A stretch of 23,875 bases of DNA from DASUZB01 sp036377075 (GTDB lineage Bacteria > Actinomycetota > CALGFH01): the NCBI GenBank assembly GCA_036377075.1, contig DASUZB010000308.1, positions 1 through 23,875 of the forward strand, written 5' to 3'. The position numbers and the translations under genes were made by a program. The notes beneath the pieces were generated by a model, which was not told the DNA's origin, ran no database searches, and worked only from the letters and a program-made list of their open reading frames with translations. Below are positions 6,776-13,948 of the stretch, piece by piece (position 1 is the stretch's first letter; every line of letters begins with the position of its first letter).

Positions 6776-8436
6776 TGCGCCTCCAGGTACCGGTGGACGA
6801 GCTGGATCGCCATGGCCCCCTCACCCACCGCGGAGGCGACCCGCTTCACCGAGTTGGCGCGGACGTCGCCGGCCACGAAGATCCCTGGCACGCTGCCCTC
6901 CAGGTAGTAGGGATCCCGGTCCAGCGGCCAGCCCGTCGGCCGCTTCCCGCCGACCAGCAGGTCCGGCCCGGTCAGCAGGAACCCGGTAGGGTCACGCCGG
7001 ATCACGCCGTCGAGCCATTCGGTGCACGGCGCCGCGCCGATGAACACGAACAGGAACCCTGCCGGCACCTCCTCCACCGTGCCGGCGCGGGTGTCGCACA
7101 GGCTGAGCCGCTCGAGGTGCTCCTCGCCCGCCGCCCCGACCACCTGGTTGTGGGGTCGCACCTCGATGTTGGGCGCGTCGCGGATCTGGCGGATCAGGTA
7201 GTACGACATGGACCGCTCCAGGCCGTCCGCCCGCACCAGCAAGGTGACCCGCCGCGCGTGCCTGGACAGGAACACCGCCGCCTGGCCGGCGGAGTTGGCG
7301 CCCCCGACCACGAAGACGTCCTCGCCGGCGCAGGAGGGCGCCTCGGTCGCGGCCAGCCCGTAGAACACCCCCCGGCCGGTGAGCCGGTCGATGCCGGGCG
7401 CGTCGAGCTTGTGGTAGGCGACGCCGGTGGCGAGCACCACCGTGTGGGCGGCGACCTCGTTGCCATCGGCGAAGCGGACCACGCGGGACGACCCGCGGAC
7501 CTCGAGGCTGGCAACGCTTCGGGCGGTGAGGACCTCCGCGCCGAACTTGTGGGCCTGGCGGCGCGCCCGGTCGGTGAGCTGCGCGCCACTGACGCCGTCG
7601 GGAAAGCCGAGGTAGTTCTCGATCCGTGAGCTCTGGCCTGCCTGCCCGCCGGTGGCCTGCCGTTCGAGCAAGACCGTGCGCAGCCCCTCCGACGCGGCGT
7701 ACACGGCCGCGCCGAGCCCGGCCGGTCCCCCGCCGACGATCACCGTGTCGTAGAAGTCGGTGGCGGGCGTGGTCGACAGGCCCACCTGCGCGGCCAGCTC
7801 CTCGATGCTCGGATCCACCAGGCAGTCGCCGGCGGGCGTCACCACCAGCGGGATGCCGGTGGCGTCGAGGCCGGCAGCCTCGAGCAGTCTCTGGCCCTCC
7901 GGCTGCTCGACGGTGAACCAGCGGTACGGCACCGAGTTCCGCACCAGGAAGTCCCGCACCTCGAACGAGCGCACCGACCAGCGGTGCCCGACCACCTGGG
8001 TCTCGGTGACCGGCTTGTCCCCGGCCTCGAGCCACAGCTCGATCAGCGCGTCCACGACCGGGTAGAGCTTCTCCTCGGGCGGGTCCCACGGCTTCAGCAG
8101 GTAGTGGTCGAGGTCCACCACGTTGATCGCCTGGATCGCGGCCTCGGTGTCGGCGTAGGCGGTCAGCAGCGCCCGCCGCGCACGCGGGAACAGGTCCATG
8201 GCCTGCTCGAGGAACTCCAGGCCGCTCATCTCCGGCATGCGGTAGTCGGCCAGCAGGACCGCCACCGGGTCGCCGCGAAGCTTGATCTCCCGCAACGCCT
8301 CCAGCGCCTGCGGCCCCGACTCGGCCCGCACCACCCGATAGTCCTGCCCATAGCGGCGCCGCAGGTCCCGCGCGACCGCGCGCGACACCCCCGGGTCGTC
8401 GTCGACCGTGAGCAGAACCGCCTTGCTCGTCTCCAT
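6772..8436 (-). CDS. Fused response regulator / thioredoxin-reductase-like flavoprotein
   Basis: 554 aa from ATG 8436. Residues 5-130 are a CheY-like receiver: VDDDP (11-15), phospho-acceptor D64 in LLADYRMPEMSG, conserved Lys K115 in YLLKPW. Residues about 145-220 resemble a small glutaredoxin/thioredoxin-like fold without an active CxxC. From 229 it is a thioredoxin-reductase-like FAD/NAD(P) enzyme: DTVIVGGGPAGLGAA (FAD), TGGQAGQSSRIENYLGFPDG, VFVVGGANSAGQAAV (NAD(P)), FVAGDVR near the C-terminus (second FAD contact). Where true TrxR has CATC, this has AATEAPSC (362-369), so the redox disulfide is missing and it probably does not reduce thioredoxin in the usual way. An RBS-like GGGGGC precedes the start. 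It is first in an operon with the histidine kinase. Confidence 0.92.
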   Translation of the reverse strand: METSKAVLLTVDDDPGVSRAVARDLRRRYGQDYRVVRAESGPQALEALREIKLRGDPVAVLLADYRMPEMSGLEFLEQAMDLFPRARRALLTAYADTEAAIQAINVVDLDHYLLKPWDPPEEKLYPVVDALIELWLEAGDKPVTETQVVGHRWSVRSFEVRDFLVRNSVPYRWFTVEQPEGQRLLEAAGLDATGIPLVVTPAGDCLVDPSIEELAAQVGLSTTPATDFYDTVIVGGGPAGLGAAVYAASEGLRTVLLERQATGGQAGQSSRIENYLGFPDGVSGAQLTDRARRQAHKFGAEVLTARSVASLEVRGSSRVVRFADGNEVAAHTVVLATGVAYHKLDAPGIDRLTGRGVFYGLAATEAPSCAGEDVFVVGGANSAGQAAVFLSRHARRVTLLVRADGLERSMSYYLIRQIRDAPNIEVRPHNQVVGAAGEEHLERLSLCDTRAGTVEEVPAGFLFVFIGAAPCTEWLDGVIRRDPTGFLLTGPDLLVGGKRPTGWPLDRDPYYLEGSVPGIFVAGDVRANSVKRVASAVGEGAMAIQLVHRYLEAQ

Positions 8437-8493
8437 AGCGCCCCCGATGGTAGGGGATGGGGGCAACACCGCAGGATCGTCGGAGCTTGCCGC

Positions 8494-8499
8494 TATCAT
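8494..8499 (+). promoter_or_regulatory. Possible -10 element for the MDMPI-family gene
   Basis: TATCAT lies in the 97-bp divergent gap. Transcription from it would begin around 8506, downstream of an alternative ATG at 8498 and upstream of ATG 8534, which supports the later start. No clear -35 is seen. Confidence 0.25.
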
Positions 8500-8533
8500 G
8501 ACGCCCGCATCGTCGAGGACGTGGTGGAGGCAC

Positions 8534-9325
8534 ATGACGCTGCTGGGGCACGACCGCTTCTGCGACGAGGTCATCACCCAGACCGACCTGCTCAGGGACG
8601 TCCTGAAGGGCGCCGACCTGTCGGTGATCGTGCCGACCTGCCCCGACTGGACACTCGCCCAGCTCGTCCGGCACGTCGGTGGCAACCTCCGCGCGGCCGA
8701 GATGGCCGTGCGGACCGGGACGGCGGTCGTCGAACCGAACAAGCAGGTCCCGGAGTGGGGCGGCCCGCCCGGGGACGACCCCGCGGCCCTGGACGCCTGG
8801 CTGGCCGAGGGGGCCTCGAGGTACGCCGCCACCCTGCGCCAGGCCGGCCCCGCCGCCGAGGCGCAGATCTGGGTGTTCCGGCGGAGCACCGCCTTCTGGA
8901 CCCGCCGGGCGGCCAACGACCTGGTGGTTCACCGGGCCGACGCGGCCGGCACGGTGGGCGCCGACTACACCGTCGCTCCCGAGCTGGCCGCCGATGCCAT
9001 CGACGAGTTGCTGGAGCTGATCAGCGACCCGGAGGTCGCCGCCTCCTCGCCGAGCCTCGCGGAGCTGCGCGGCCCTGGCAAGAGCATCCACCTCCACGCG
9101 ACCGACGCCGTGGACGGGTCGGCGGCCGAGTGGCTCATCGAGCTCGGGACGGACGGCTTCACCTGGCGCCATGGCCACGAGAAGGCCACCGTCGCGCTCC
9201 GCGGCCCACTCGCCGACGTGCTGCTGGTCTTCTACCGGCGGCTACCCGCCGACAGCGAGCAGGTGGAGGTGCTCGGCGAGGCCGCGCTGCTGGACTTCTG
9301 GCTGCAGCGCGTCTCCCTGCAGTGA
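8534..9325 (+). CDS. Maleylpyruvate isomerase family (mycothiol-dependent, DinB-like) protein
   Basis: 263 aa from ATG 8534 (GGAGG at 8526-8530, close spacing). An in-frame ATG at 8498 would add 12 residues, but MTLLGHDRFCDEV matches where family members usually begin. The N-terminal four-helix DinB-like domain has DWTLAQLVRHVGG (H47) and RRAANDLVVHRADAA (D129, H133). Known MDMPI enzymes bind zinc with His-Glu-His; here the Glu position appears to be Asp129. The C-terminal part (from about 165) is the MDMPI C-terminal domain, ending HEKATVALRGPLADVLLVFYRRL. Members use mycothiol, the actinobacterial thiol, in isomerase or detoxifying reactions; this one's substrate is unknown. It is divergent from the receiver/reductase gene and convergent (6 bp) with the ferritin-like gene. 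Confidence 0.88.
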   Translation: MTLLGHDRFCDEVITQTDLLRDVLKGADLSVIVPTCPDWTLAQLVRHVGGNLRAAEMAVRTGTAVVEPNKQVPEWGGPPGDDPAALDAWLAEGASRYAATLRQAGPAAEAQIWVFRRSTAFWTRRAANDLVVHRADAAGTVGADYTVAPELAADAIDELLELISDPEVAASSPSLAELRGPGKSIHLHATDAVDGSAAEWLIELGTDGFTWRHGHEKATVALRGPLADVLLVFYRRLPADSEQVEVLGEAALLDFWLQRVSLQ

Positions 9326-9331
9326 CCGCGC

Positions 9332-10693
9332 CTACCCGTTGGCGGTCCGCTCGTCCAGGTGGGCCTGCAGCCTGGCTGCGATGCCGCGGACGGCCTGCTC
9401 GAGGTCGGTGACCCGACCGAGGCCGGGCTCGCCGCCGAGCCGCACGCAGGCATCGGCCATCGTCGCCAGGCGCTGGATCATGACCTTCCAGGCGGCGCGC
9501 CGGTAGGGCAGCAGGAACTGGGACGGGTGGACCATGAAGAACGCCGGTCCGGCCAGCTCCCAGGGGTGGTCGGGACCCAGCGGCAGCGTGGTCAGCATCG
9601 ACCCCAGTGGCCGGAGCACTCCCGCCATCAGCTCGATCGCGCTGTCCGCCAGCGTCGCCACCTCCTCGTCGGTCTCGTCGTCGCGGACGAACAACCGGCA
9701 CAGCGCCTGGAGCAGGGTCTGGTGGGCGGCGTCGAACAGGTCCGCCACCTGCGCGGTGAGCGGGTCGCTGATGACGGTGGCCTGGGGCTGGTCGGGCGGA
9801 CGACGGACGTAGGCCGGCCGCGCCGGCCAGGCCGGCGAGAAGGTCGGGTCAGCCTGGGCCGCCGCCAGGTACTCGTCGAGGATGGTGGAGAGGCGGCCGA
9901 AGTGGGCCTCCCGCCAGTCGCCGTCCGCGCCCTCGCCCTGCTCGACGATCGTGGCGATCGCCGCCTTGGCCGAGGCCAGGTCGGTGACCGCCCGCAGCTC
10001 CGGCCAGCCGAGCACCTTGCTGGTCGCCTGCGCGTCGGGCGGCCCGATGAACACGTCCGCTACGCCGTAGCGCTCCACCAGTCGGGTAAAGCCGTAGTCG
10101 ATGCTGCGGTACAGGTGCCCAACGGTCGAGTACTCCTGCGGCGCCGCCATCAGCGTGCTGGGGGTCGCGGTCAGCGGTCGGCACTCGCACACCGCCGCGT
10201 AGGCCTCGGTGTCCGCCACGTCGACGTTGTCGGGGCGCTCCAGGTACAGGAAGTGGCGCAGCGCCGCCTCGCCGAACGGCACCAGCGCGATCTGAACGTC
10301 TGGTGGGTACCACTGGCAGTGGATCGGAAAGTTCGGCCGGTGGAAGTGCGGGGGCGCACCGACCGCGATCAGCATGTTGGTGGCCAGCGTCAGGTGCAGC
10401 ATCTCCTGCACCGCGATCTCGGAGAGGGTCCGGCCCCAGCGGGTGACCTGATCGAGCTGCTCGCCGCTGAGCCCGTCCTGGGGATCGCGCTTGAGGGAGT
10501 AGAGGGCGAACAGGTACTCGCACAGGATGCCCTGCTCCAGCTCGGAAGCCTGCGTGAGCAGGTAGACGAGCTGCTCGCGGCTGTCCACGGGCAGCAGCGG
10601 CCGGGTGGTGGTGGTCGTCGCACCGGGATACAGGGGGACGATCCGGGTCGCGGGCGCTGCCGTCGGGTTCTGTCCCTCAGCCGGAATTGGCAC
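9332..10693 (-). CDS. Ferritin-like domain protein (VioB/RebD iminophenyl-pyruvate dimer synthase-like)
   Basis: 453 aa from GTG 10693. The start is set by AAGGAGG at 10706-10700 with a 6-nt spacer; a TTG at 10699 would abut the RBS. The N-terminal ferritin-like four-helix domain shows ELEQGILCEYLFALYSLK (51-68, E59) and SEIAVQEMLHLTLATNML (91-108, E97, H100), the E...ExxH pattern of a di-iron site. The domain resembles the ferritin-like part of VioB/RebD, which join oxidised tryptophan units in violacein and rebeccamycin synthesis. The protein lacks the large extra region of VioB, and no VioA/RebO-like amino-acid oxidase lies nearby, so the reaction is unknown. The C-terminal ~200 residues are helical with WELAGPAFFMVHPSQFLLPY. 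Confidence 0.8.
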   Translation of the reverse strand: MPIPAEGQNPTAAPATRIVPLYPGATTTTTRPLLPVDSREQLVYLLTQASELEQGILCEYLFALYSLKRDPQDGLSGEQLDQVTRWGRTLSEIAVQEMLHLTLATNMLIAVGAPPHFHRPNFPIHCQWYPPDVQIALVPFGEAALRHFLYLERPDNVDVADTEAYAAVCECRPLTATPSTLMAAPQEYSTVGHLYRSIDYGFTRLVERYGVADVFIGPPDAQATSKVLGWPELRAVTDLASAKAAIATIVEQGEGADGDWREAHFGRLSTILDEYLAAAQADPTFSPAWPARPAYVRRPPDQPQATVISDPLTAQVADLFDAAHQTLLQALCRLFVRDDETDEEVATLADSAIELMAGVLRPLGSMLTTLPLGPDHPWELAGPAFFMVHPSQFLLPYRRAAWKVMIQRLATMADACVRLGGEPGLGRVTDLEQAVRGIAARLQAHLDERTANG

Positions 10694-10922
10694 GGGCAAC
10701 CTCCTTCACGCGTCCATGCATTCTGCCCGAACGTCAGCGACGCAGCTTCTCTGACAGCCTCGGCGCACCGTCGTGCGACGATGGGCTGACGAACTCCTGC
10801 GGCGGCCGAGGACCAGTCGGCCACGCACATGAGCCTGCTACGCAGCTTCCGTCACGCGTTCCGAGGTCGTGGCCGGATCCCTTCGTCAGCCGCCGCCTGG
10901 CCCGGCGGCTGTCCCTGCTCGC
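10694..10922. other. Intergenic region between TetR gene and ferritin-like gene
   Basis: 229 bp, read on the minus strand as the leader of the ferritin-like gene. It contains a 10-bp direct repeat ACGCAGCTTC at 10740-10749 and 10840-10849 (exactly 100 bp apart) and a small inverted repeat CGCAC-CGTC-GTGCG at 10764-10777. The inverted repeat could be an operator for the upstream TetR protein. No gene is seen. Confidence 0.4.
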
Positions 10923-11624
10923 CTATTGCTGAGCGGACGAAGCGTGATCACCGTTCCGGAGCCGTTCGAGGCCGTCCAGCATCAGGTCCAGGGCGAACTC
11001 GAACTCGAACTGGTCGTCGCAACCTTGGCCGACGACGGAGGCGTCGTCGTGGGTGATCGCCGTGACGATCTCGGTGATGGAGGGATACCTTCCGGCGAAC
11101 TCCCGCAGCATCGCGGCCGCCGCCTCCGGGCTGACGTCGGCCGTGTCGTCGAACAACTCCTGGGTGAACCCCAGCAGGCGGCTGCCCATGGCGTGCATCG
11201 CGTGGTGGGTCAGGTCGATGGAGAAGCCCCCGGCGCGGAAGATCCCGATCATCGAGTCCATGTAGGCGAGCACCGCGGGGGTCGCGCTGGTCCGTGACTC
11301 GATGACCTGGGACGCCCACGGGTGGCGCAGCAGCGCGTCGCGGGCGGAGAGCACCCGCTGACGGATGGCCGTCTTCCAGTCGGTCCCGCCGGCGGGAGGG
11401 TCGATCTCGCCCACGACGACGTCGACCATGCCGTCGAGCAGCTCGTCCTTGTTGGCCACGTGCTTGTACAGCGCCATCGGCACGACGCCGAGCTCCTGGG
11501 CGATCTTGCGCATGCTGAGGGCGTCGACGCCGCCTTCGTCGGCCACGGCGACGGCGGCGCGCAGGACCCGCTCCTTGCTCAGGGGCACGCGCGGCTGGGC
11601 GGTCGCGTCGACCTGCGTGGCCAT
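10923..11624 (-). CDS. TetR/AcrR family transcriptional regulator
   Basis: 233 aa from ATG 11624. GGGAGG ends 11 bp upstream; an ATG at 11633 is only 2 bp from it and is less likely. The N-terminal helix-turn-helix is LSKERVLRAAVAVADEGG, then SMRKIAQELGVVPMALYKHV (37-56) and NKDELLDGMVDVV. The C-terminal part, with PWASQVIESRTSATPAVLAYMDSM, resembles the tetracycline-repressor-like C-terminal ligand domain (TetR_C). It would bind DNA as a dimer and release it when a small molecule binds. It is divergent from the remnant of a dehydrogenase gene, which may have been its former target, and upstream on the same strand of the ferritin-like gene. Confidence 0.92.
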   Translation of the reverse strand: MATQVDATAQPRVPLSKERVLRAAVAVADEGGVDALSMRKIAQELGVVPMALYKHVANKDELLDGMVDVVVGEIDPPAGGTDWKTAIRQRVLSARDALLRHPWASQVIESRTSATPAVLAYMDSMIGIFRAGGFSIDLTHHAMHAMGSRLLGFTQELFDDTADVSPEAAAAMLREFAGRYPSITEIVTAITHDDASVVGQGCDDQFEFEFALDLMLDGLERLRNGDHASSAQQ

Positions 11625-11673
11625 CTGCTCCATCCCCTCCCAGCGCGAGGCAGGCCCTGAACCTCGTCCTTCC

Positions 11674-11805
11674 CTTGACAAGGAACTCATCGAGGCAGGG
11701 AAGGTCCGGCCGGTGATCGACAGGACCTATCCGCTGAGCGACGTCCCAGAGGCCATCCGGTACCTGGAAGAGGGTCACGCCCGAGGAAAGGTCGTCGTCC
11801 GGGTG
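11674..11805 (+). pseudogene. C-terminal remnant of a medium-chain (quinone-oxidoreductase-like) dehydrogenase
   Basis: The frame beginning CTT at 11674 reads LDKELIEAGKVRPVIDRTYP, then LSDVPEAIRYLEEGHARGKVVVRV. This is the standard end of zinc-independent or alcohol-dehydrogenase-like MDR proteins: KELIE-G-KxxPVIDRxYPL, then A-x-x-YLEEGHARGKVV. The rest of the gene (about 270-300 residues with the Rossmann domain) is missing upstream, with the TetR gene starting about 50 bp away, and an IS630 element begins 26 bp after the expected C-terminus. It is a broken gene, truncated at its 5' side by a deletion or rearrangement. Confidence 0.8.
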
Positions 11806-11832
11806 TTGACCAATGGGTCGGAAATGCCCTAT

Positions 11833-11856
11833 TTGAGTTTTCCGCGTCAGGGTGAC
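11833..11856 (+). repeat. IS630 left terminal inverted repeat
   Basis: 24 bp, perfect match in inverted orientation to 12940-12963. The transposase stop codon (TGA, 11849-11847) lies inside it. Confidence 0.93.
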
Positions 11857-12907
11857 ACTTCAAGGTCAAGGCCGGTGTGGGCCAGGAAGCCGACCACCAA
11901 GCTCTCGCTGCCACAGACCCGCTCGATGCCCTGCTGCGCCTGGTCGGCCACCTCCACGACGGTGTCGCCGGCGAAGTTGGCCAGCTCCACCGCCTTCAGG
12001 TTGGCCCACAGGCCCTCCACCGGGTTCAGCTCCGGCGCGTACGGCGGCAGCCGCTCGACCGTAAGCCACGCCCGTTGGCCCTCCACCCAGGCCGACATGG
12101 CCTTGCTCCAGTGCGCGCCCAGCCCGTCCCACACCAGCACCACCCGTTGCCCGTGGTAGAACGCCTTCAGTTGCTCCAACACCACGATCAGCGACTGCGT
12201 GTTGTAGCTGTCTTGCTGCACGTGGAAGCACAGCCTGGCGCCGACGCCGTCAGCTCGGTATCCGAGCGCGCCCGCCATGGAGGCGCGCTTCCAGCCGAAC
12301 CGGTGCCGCAGGATGGGCGTCTTGCCCTTCGGCGCCCAGGTCCTGCGGGTCACCGGGAGGAGCGAGATGCCCGATTCGTCGAAGAAGACGATCCAGGCCG
12401 GTTCTGCGCGCGCCCCTTTTTGGTTCTCGGCCACTCGTAGGCCACCCAGCGGGCGATCGCCTCCTCGTCGCGCTCCTTGGCGCGCCGCTCGGGCCGCTGC
12501 ACGCTCCAACCCAGCCGCTGGTGCAGCAGCCGCCACACCGACGTCGTGGCCAGGCGCACCCCGGTGTGGCGCTTGACGACCTCGGCGACGCGGTCCAAGG
12601 TCCACAGGTCGTTGGCGAACCCGGCGGCCAGCGCCCCACCCAGCAGCACCTGCTCGACCTCGGCGAGCTGGGCGTCGGTGACCTTCGGCGGGCGACCGCT
12701 GCGGCCGCGGCTGCGCAGCGCCTCGGCGCCGCCTTGCCGCCAGCGGTCGTACCAGCGCTTGGCGCTTTGCCGGGAGACGCCCAGCTGCTGGGCGACCTCG
12801 GCCTGGGAGCGGCCCTGGGCGAACAGCACGCCCGCCTGCAGCCGCCGCTGCTCTTGCGTCAGGCGCTGCGGCTGGGCGGTGGAGGGGGTGCGGCGGTTGG
12901 TGGGCAT
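11847..12907 (-). CDS. IS630-family transposase, made by probable -1 frameshift
   Basis: Two overlapping frames make one protein of about 353 aa. Frame A (ATG 12907, stop 12350) holds the N-terminal DNA-binding part: RLTQEQRRLQAGVLFAQGRS, the helix-turn-helix AEVAQQLGVSRQSAKRWYDRW, and SGRPPKVTDAQLAEV. The -1 frame (to 11847) holds the DDE nuclease: IVFFDESG (D177), VLVWDGLGAHWSK (D261) and APELNPVEGLWANLK (E298), the IS630 catalytic triad and NPVE signature. The switch is at the A5G4 run, minus strand 12421-12413, where ACC AAA AAG GGG can slip back one base. Frame A alone gives a 185-aa protein lacking the nuclease. A sequencing or mutational single-base indel is an alternative. Confidence 0.9.
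12413..12421 (-). other. Probable -1 ribosomal frameshift site
   Basis: On the coding strand the run is AAAAAGGGG. In frame A it reads AAA-AAG-GGG, and re-pairing of the AAG tRNA on AAA moves reading to GGG in the -1 frame, exactly where the catalytic domain is open. The sequence after it is GC-rich (GCGCGCGCAGAACCGG) and could fold to assist pausing. Confidence 0.65.
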
Positions 12908-12939
12908 GCCCGGGATGCTTCCACGCCAAGCCCGCCACC

Positions 12940-12963
12940 GTCACCCTGACGCGGAAAACTCAA
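12940..12963 (-). repeat. IS630 right terminal inverted repeat
   Basis: 24 bp, inverted copy of 11833-11856; followed by target TA at 12964-12965. Confidence 0.93.
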
Positions 12964-12965
12964 TA

Positions 12966-12990
12966 AGCACCAGATTCCGAATCTGGTGCT
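12966..12990. repeat. 25-nt perfect palindrome next to the IS630 target
   Basis: The 12-nt arms AGCACCAGATTC and GAATCTGGTGCT are separated by a single C. The left arm touches the TA target of the IS630 copy. The central part, CCAGA-TTCCGAA-TCTGG, also has the exact shape of a tRNA anticodon arm with anticodon CCG (Arg). However, no T arm follows and no D arm or acceptor stem survives on the other side of the IS. It could be a hairpin terminator, an operator, or the relic of a tRNA. Confidence 0.75.
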
Positions 12991-13014
12991 CCATCTCGCT
13001 CCGGAGGGATTCCT

Positions 13015-13073
13015 GGGCCTGACCCGCTTTGACGGACACCCCGATCAGGGGCGTTGCCCCGGGGAGGATGTCC
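13015..13073. mobile_element. Possible IS3-like end remnant
   Basis: TGACCCGCTTTGACGGACACC at about 13020-13040 resembles the outer ends of actinobacterial IS3-group elements as I remember them. It is followed by alternating CCCC/GGGG blocks (13039-13064) that can form short alternative hairpins, then GGGGAGGATGTCC, which looks like an orfA leader, cut off where the IS6 element starts. No transposase sequence remains. This rests on recall of end sequences and is weak. Confidence 0.25.
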
Positions 13074-13089
13074 GGCGCTGTTGCAGCTG
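13074..13089 (+). repeat. IS6 left terminal inverted repeat
   Basis: GGCGCTGTTGCAGCTG, imperfect inverted match to 13881-13896. Confidence 0.78.
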
Positions 13090-13117
13090 GGCGATCCACG
13101 GCGTGCTGAAGCCGCGG

Positions 13118-13846
13118 CTATGGTCCGCTCCAGATCGCCATGACCAGCTCGCCGAACGCGACGGCCAGCCGCCGGCCTGCGGGCGCCTCGACCGCCAGCT
13201 CATAGTGGCCTCGGCGGACGTTCTGGACGAAGGCATGCCCGGCGATCACAACCCTCGCGCTACGGTCCTGCTTGAGCTCGCGCATCGGCCGGAGCCGCGC
13301 CTTGAGCCGGCCGTGGTCGGCCTCGATCCCGTTGTTGGCGTACCGCTCGGTCCGATGCCACGCCGTCGGCACCACCTCCTCCAGTGCCAGCGGGTAGGCC
13401 GGCGCCCGGTCGGTCACCACCTCACTCGGTGTGACCTTGGTGGTGCCGATGGCCCGCCCGAAGAACCGACGGGCCGCCGTGGCGTTCCGCCGCGGCGAGG
13501 CGTACACGTCGATGATCTGCCCGAACTGGTCGATGGCGCGGTAGACGTAGCGCCAATGGCCGGCAACCCTCACGTAAGTTTCGTCGACCTGCCAGCGGTC
13601 GCCAACCGCGTGCCGGCAGGGTCGGGCGGCCTCGGCCAGCAGCGGCGTGAAGCGCTGGACCCAGCGGTAGACGGTAGTGTGGTCGACGTCGACGCCGCGT
13701 TCGGCGAGCAGTTCCTCGACGTCGCGGTACGAGAGGCTGAAGCGGAGGTACCAGCGGACCGCCAGGACGATCACGTCGGGCGGGAAGCAGAAGCCGGCGA
13801 ACGCAGATCGCGAGACAGGAGCAGGACGCGGACGGCGGGTTCTCAT
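13118..13846 (-). CDS. IS6-family transposase (DDE)
   Basis: 242 aa from ATG 13846. The N-terminus carries FPPDVIVLAVRWYLRFSLSYRDVEELLAERG (21-51) and the helix-turn-helix VDVDHTTVYRWVQRF (52-66), both typical of IS26/IS240-like transposases. The catalytic triad is D88 (WQVDETYVRVAG), D146 (VVTDRAPAY) and E175 (NNGIEADHGRLK). The C-terminus has GHAFVQNVRRGHYEL. Full length, with no frameshift. It sits 44 bp from the left end and 50 bp from the right end of its element, as expected. Confidence 0.94.
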   Translation of the reverse strand: MRTRRPRPAPVSRSAFAGFCFPPDVIVLAVRWYLRFSLSYRDVEELLAERGVDVDHTTVYRWVQRFTPLLAEAARPCRHAVGDRWQVDETYVRVAGHWRYVYRAIDQFGQIIDVYASPRRNATAARRFFGRAIGTTKVTPSEVVTDRAPAYPLALEEVVPTAWHRTERYANNGIEADHGRLKARLRPMRELKQDRSARVVIAGHAFVQNVRRGHYELAVEAPAGRRLAVAFGELVMAIWSGP

Positions 13847-13880
13847 AGCGACAGTCTGCCGGCTCCGGGCTCGGCCACCG

Positions 13881-13896
13881 CAGACGCAACAGTGCC
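13881..13896 (-). repeat. IS6 right terminal inverted repeat
   Basis: Reads inwards on the minus strand as GGCACTGTTGCGTCTG, the partner of 13074-13089. Confidence 0.78.
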
Positions 13897-13917
13897 GCCG
13901 GGCGGTCCTCCCGGCGG
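13895..13917. terminator. GC-rich hairpin at the IS6 right end
   Basis: CCGCCGGG and CCCGGCGG form a perfect 8-bp stem with a 7-nt loop, beginning on the last bases of the IS6 copy. No T-run follows. It may insulate the downstream operon from IS transcription. Confidence 0.35.
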
Positions 13918-13948
13918 GACCGGCCCGGGCGCCGGCTCGCAGAGCAAC

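Larger units (their letters stand above)
11832..12963 (-). mobile_element. Complete IS630-family insertion sequence
   Basis: 1132 bp bounded by identical 24-bp inverted terminal repeats (11833-11856 and 12940-12963, reading inwards TTGAGTTTTCCGCG...GGTGAC). The left end has one extra T at 11832. TA dinucleotides flank both sides (11830-11831 and 12964-12965), the target duplication expected for IS630/Tc1-mariner-type transposases. It encodes one transposase on the minus strand through a frameshift. It appears intact and possibly active. Confidence 0.92.
13074..13896 (-). mobile_element. IS6-family insertion sequence
   Basis: About 823 bp, within the usual size for the family. The ends are GGCGCTGTTGCAGCTG (13074-13089) and, inverted, GGCACTGTTGCGTCTG (13896-13881). 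They agree at 13 of 16 positions and match the family-typical GGC-x-CTGTTGC. No 8-bp target duplication is visible (GGATGTCC on the left, GCCGGGCG on the right), so the flanks have probably been rearranged or the copy is old. Confidence 0.82.

Noticed and set aside
11675..11680. Perfect TTGACA -35 hexamer.
   Set aside because: It is codons of the dehydrogenase remnant, with no suitable -10 at 16-18 bp before any gene.
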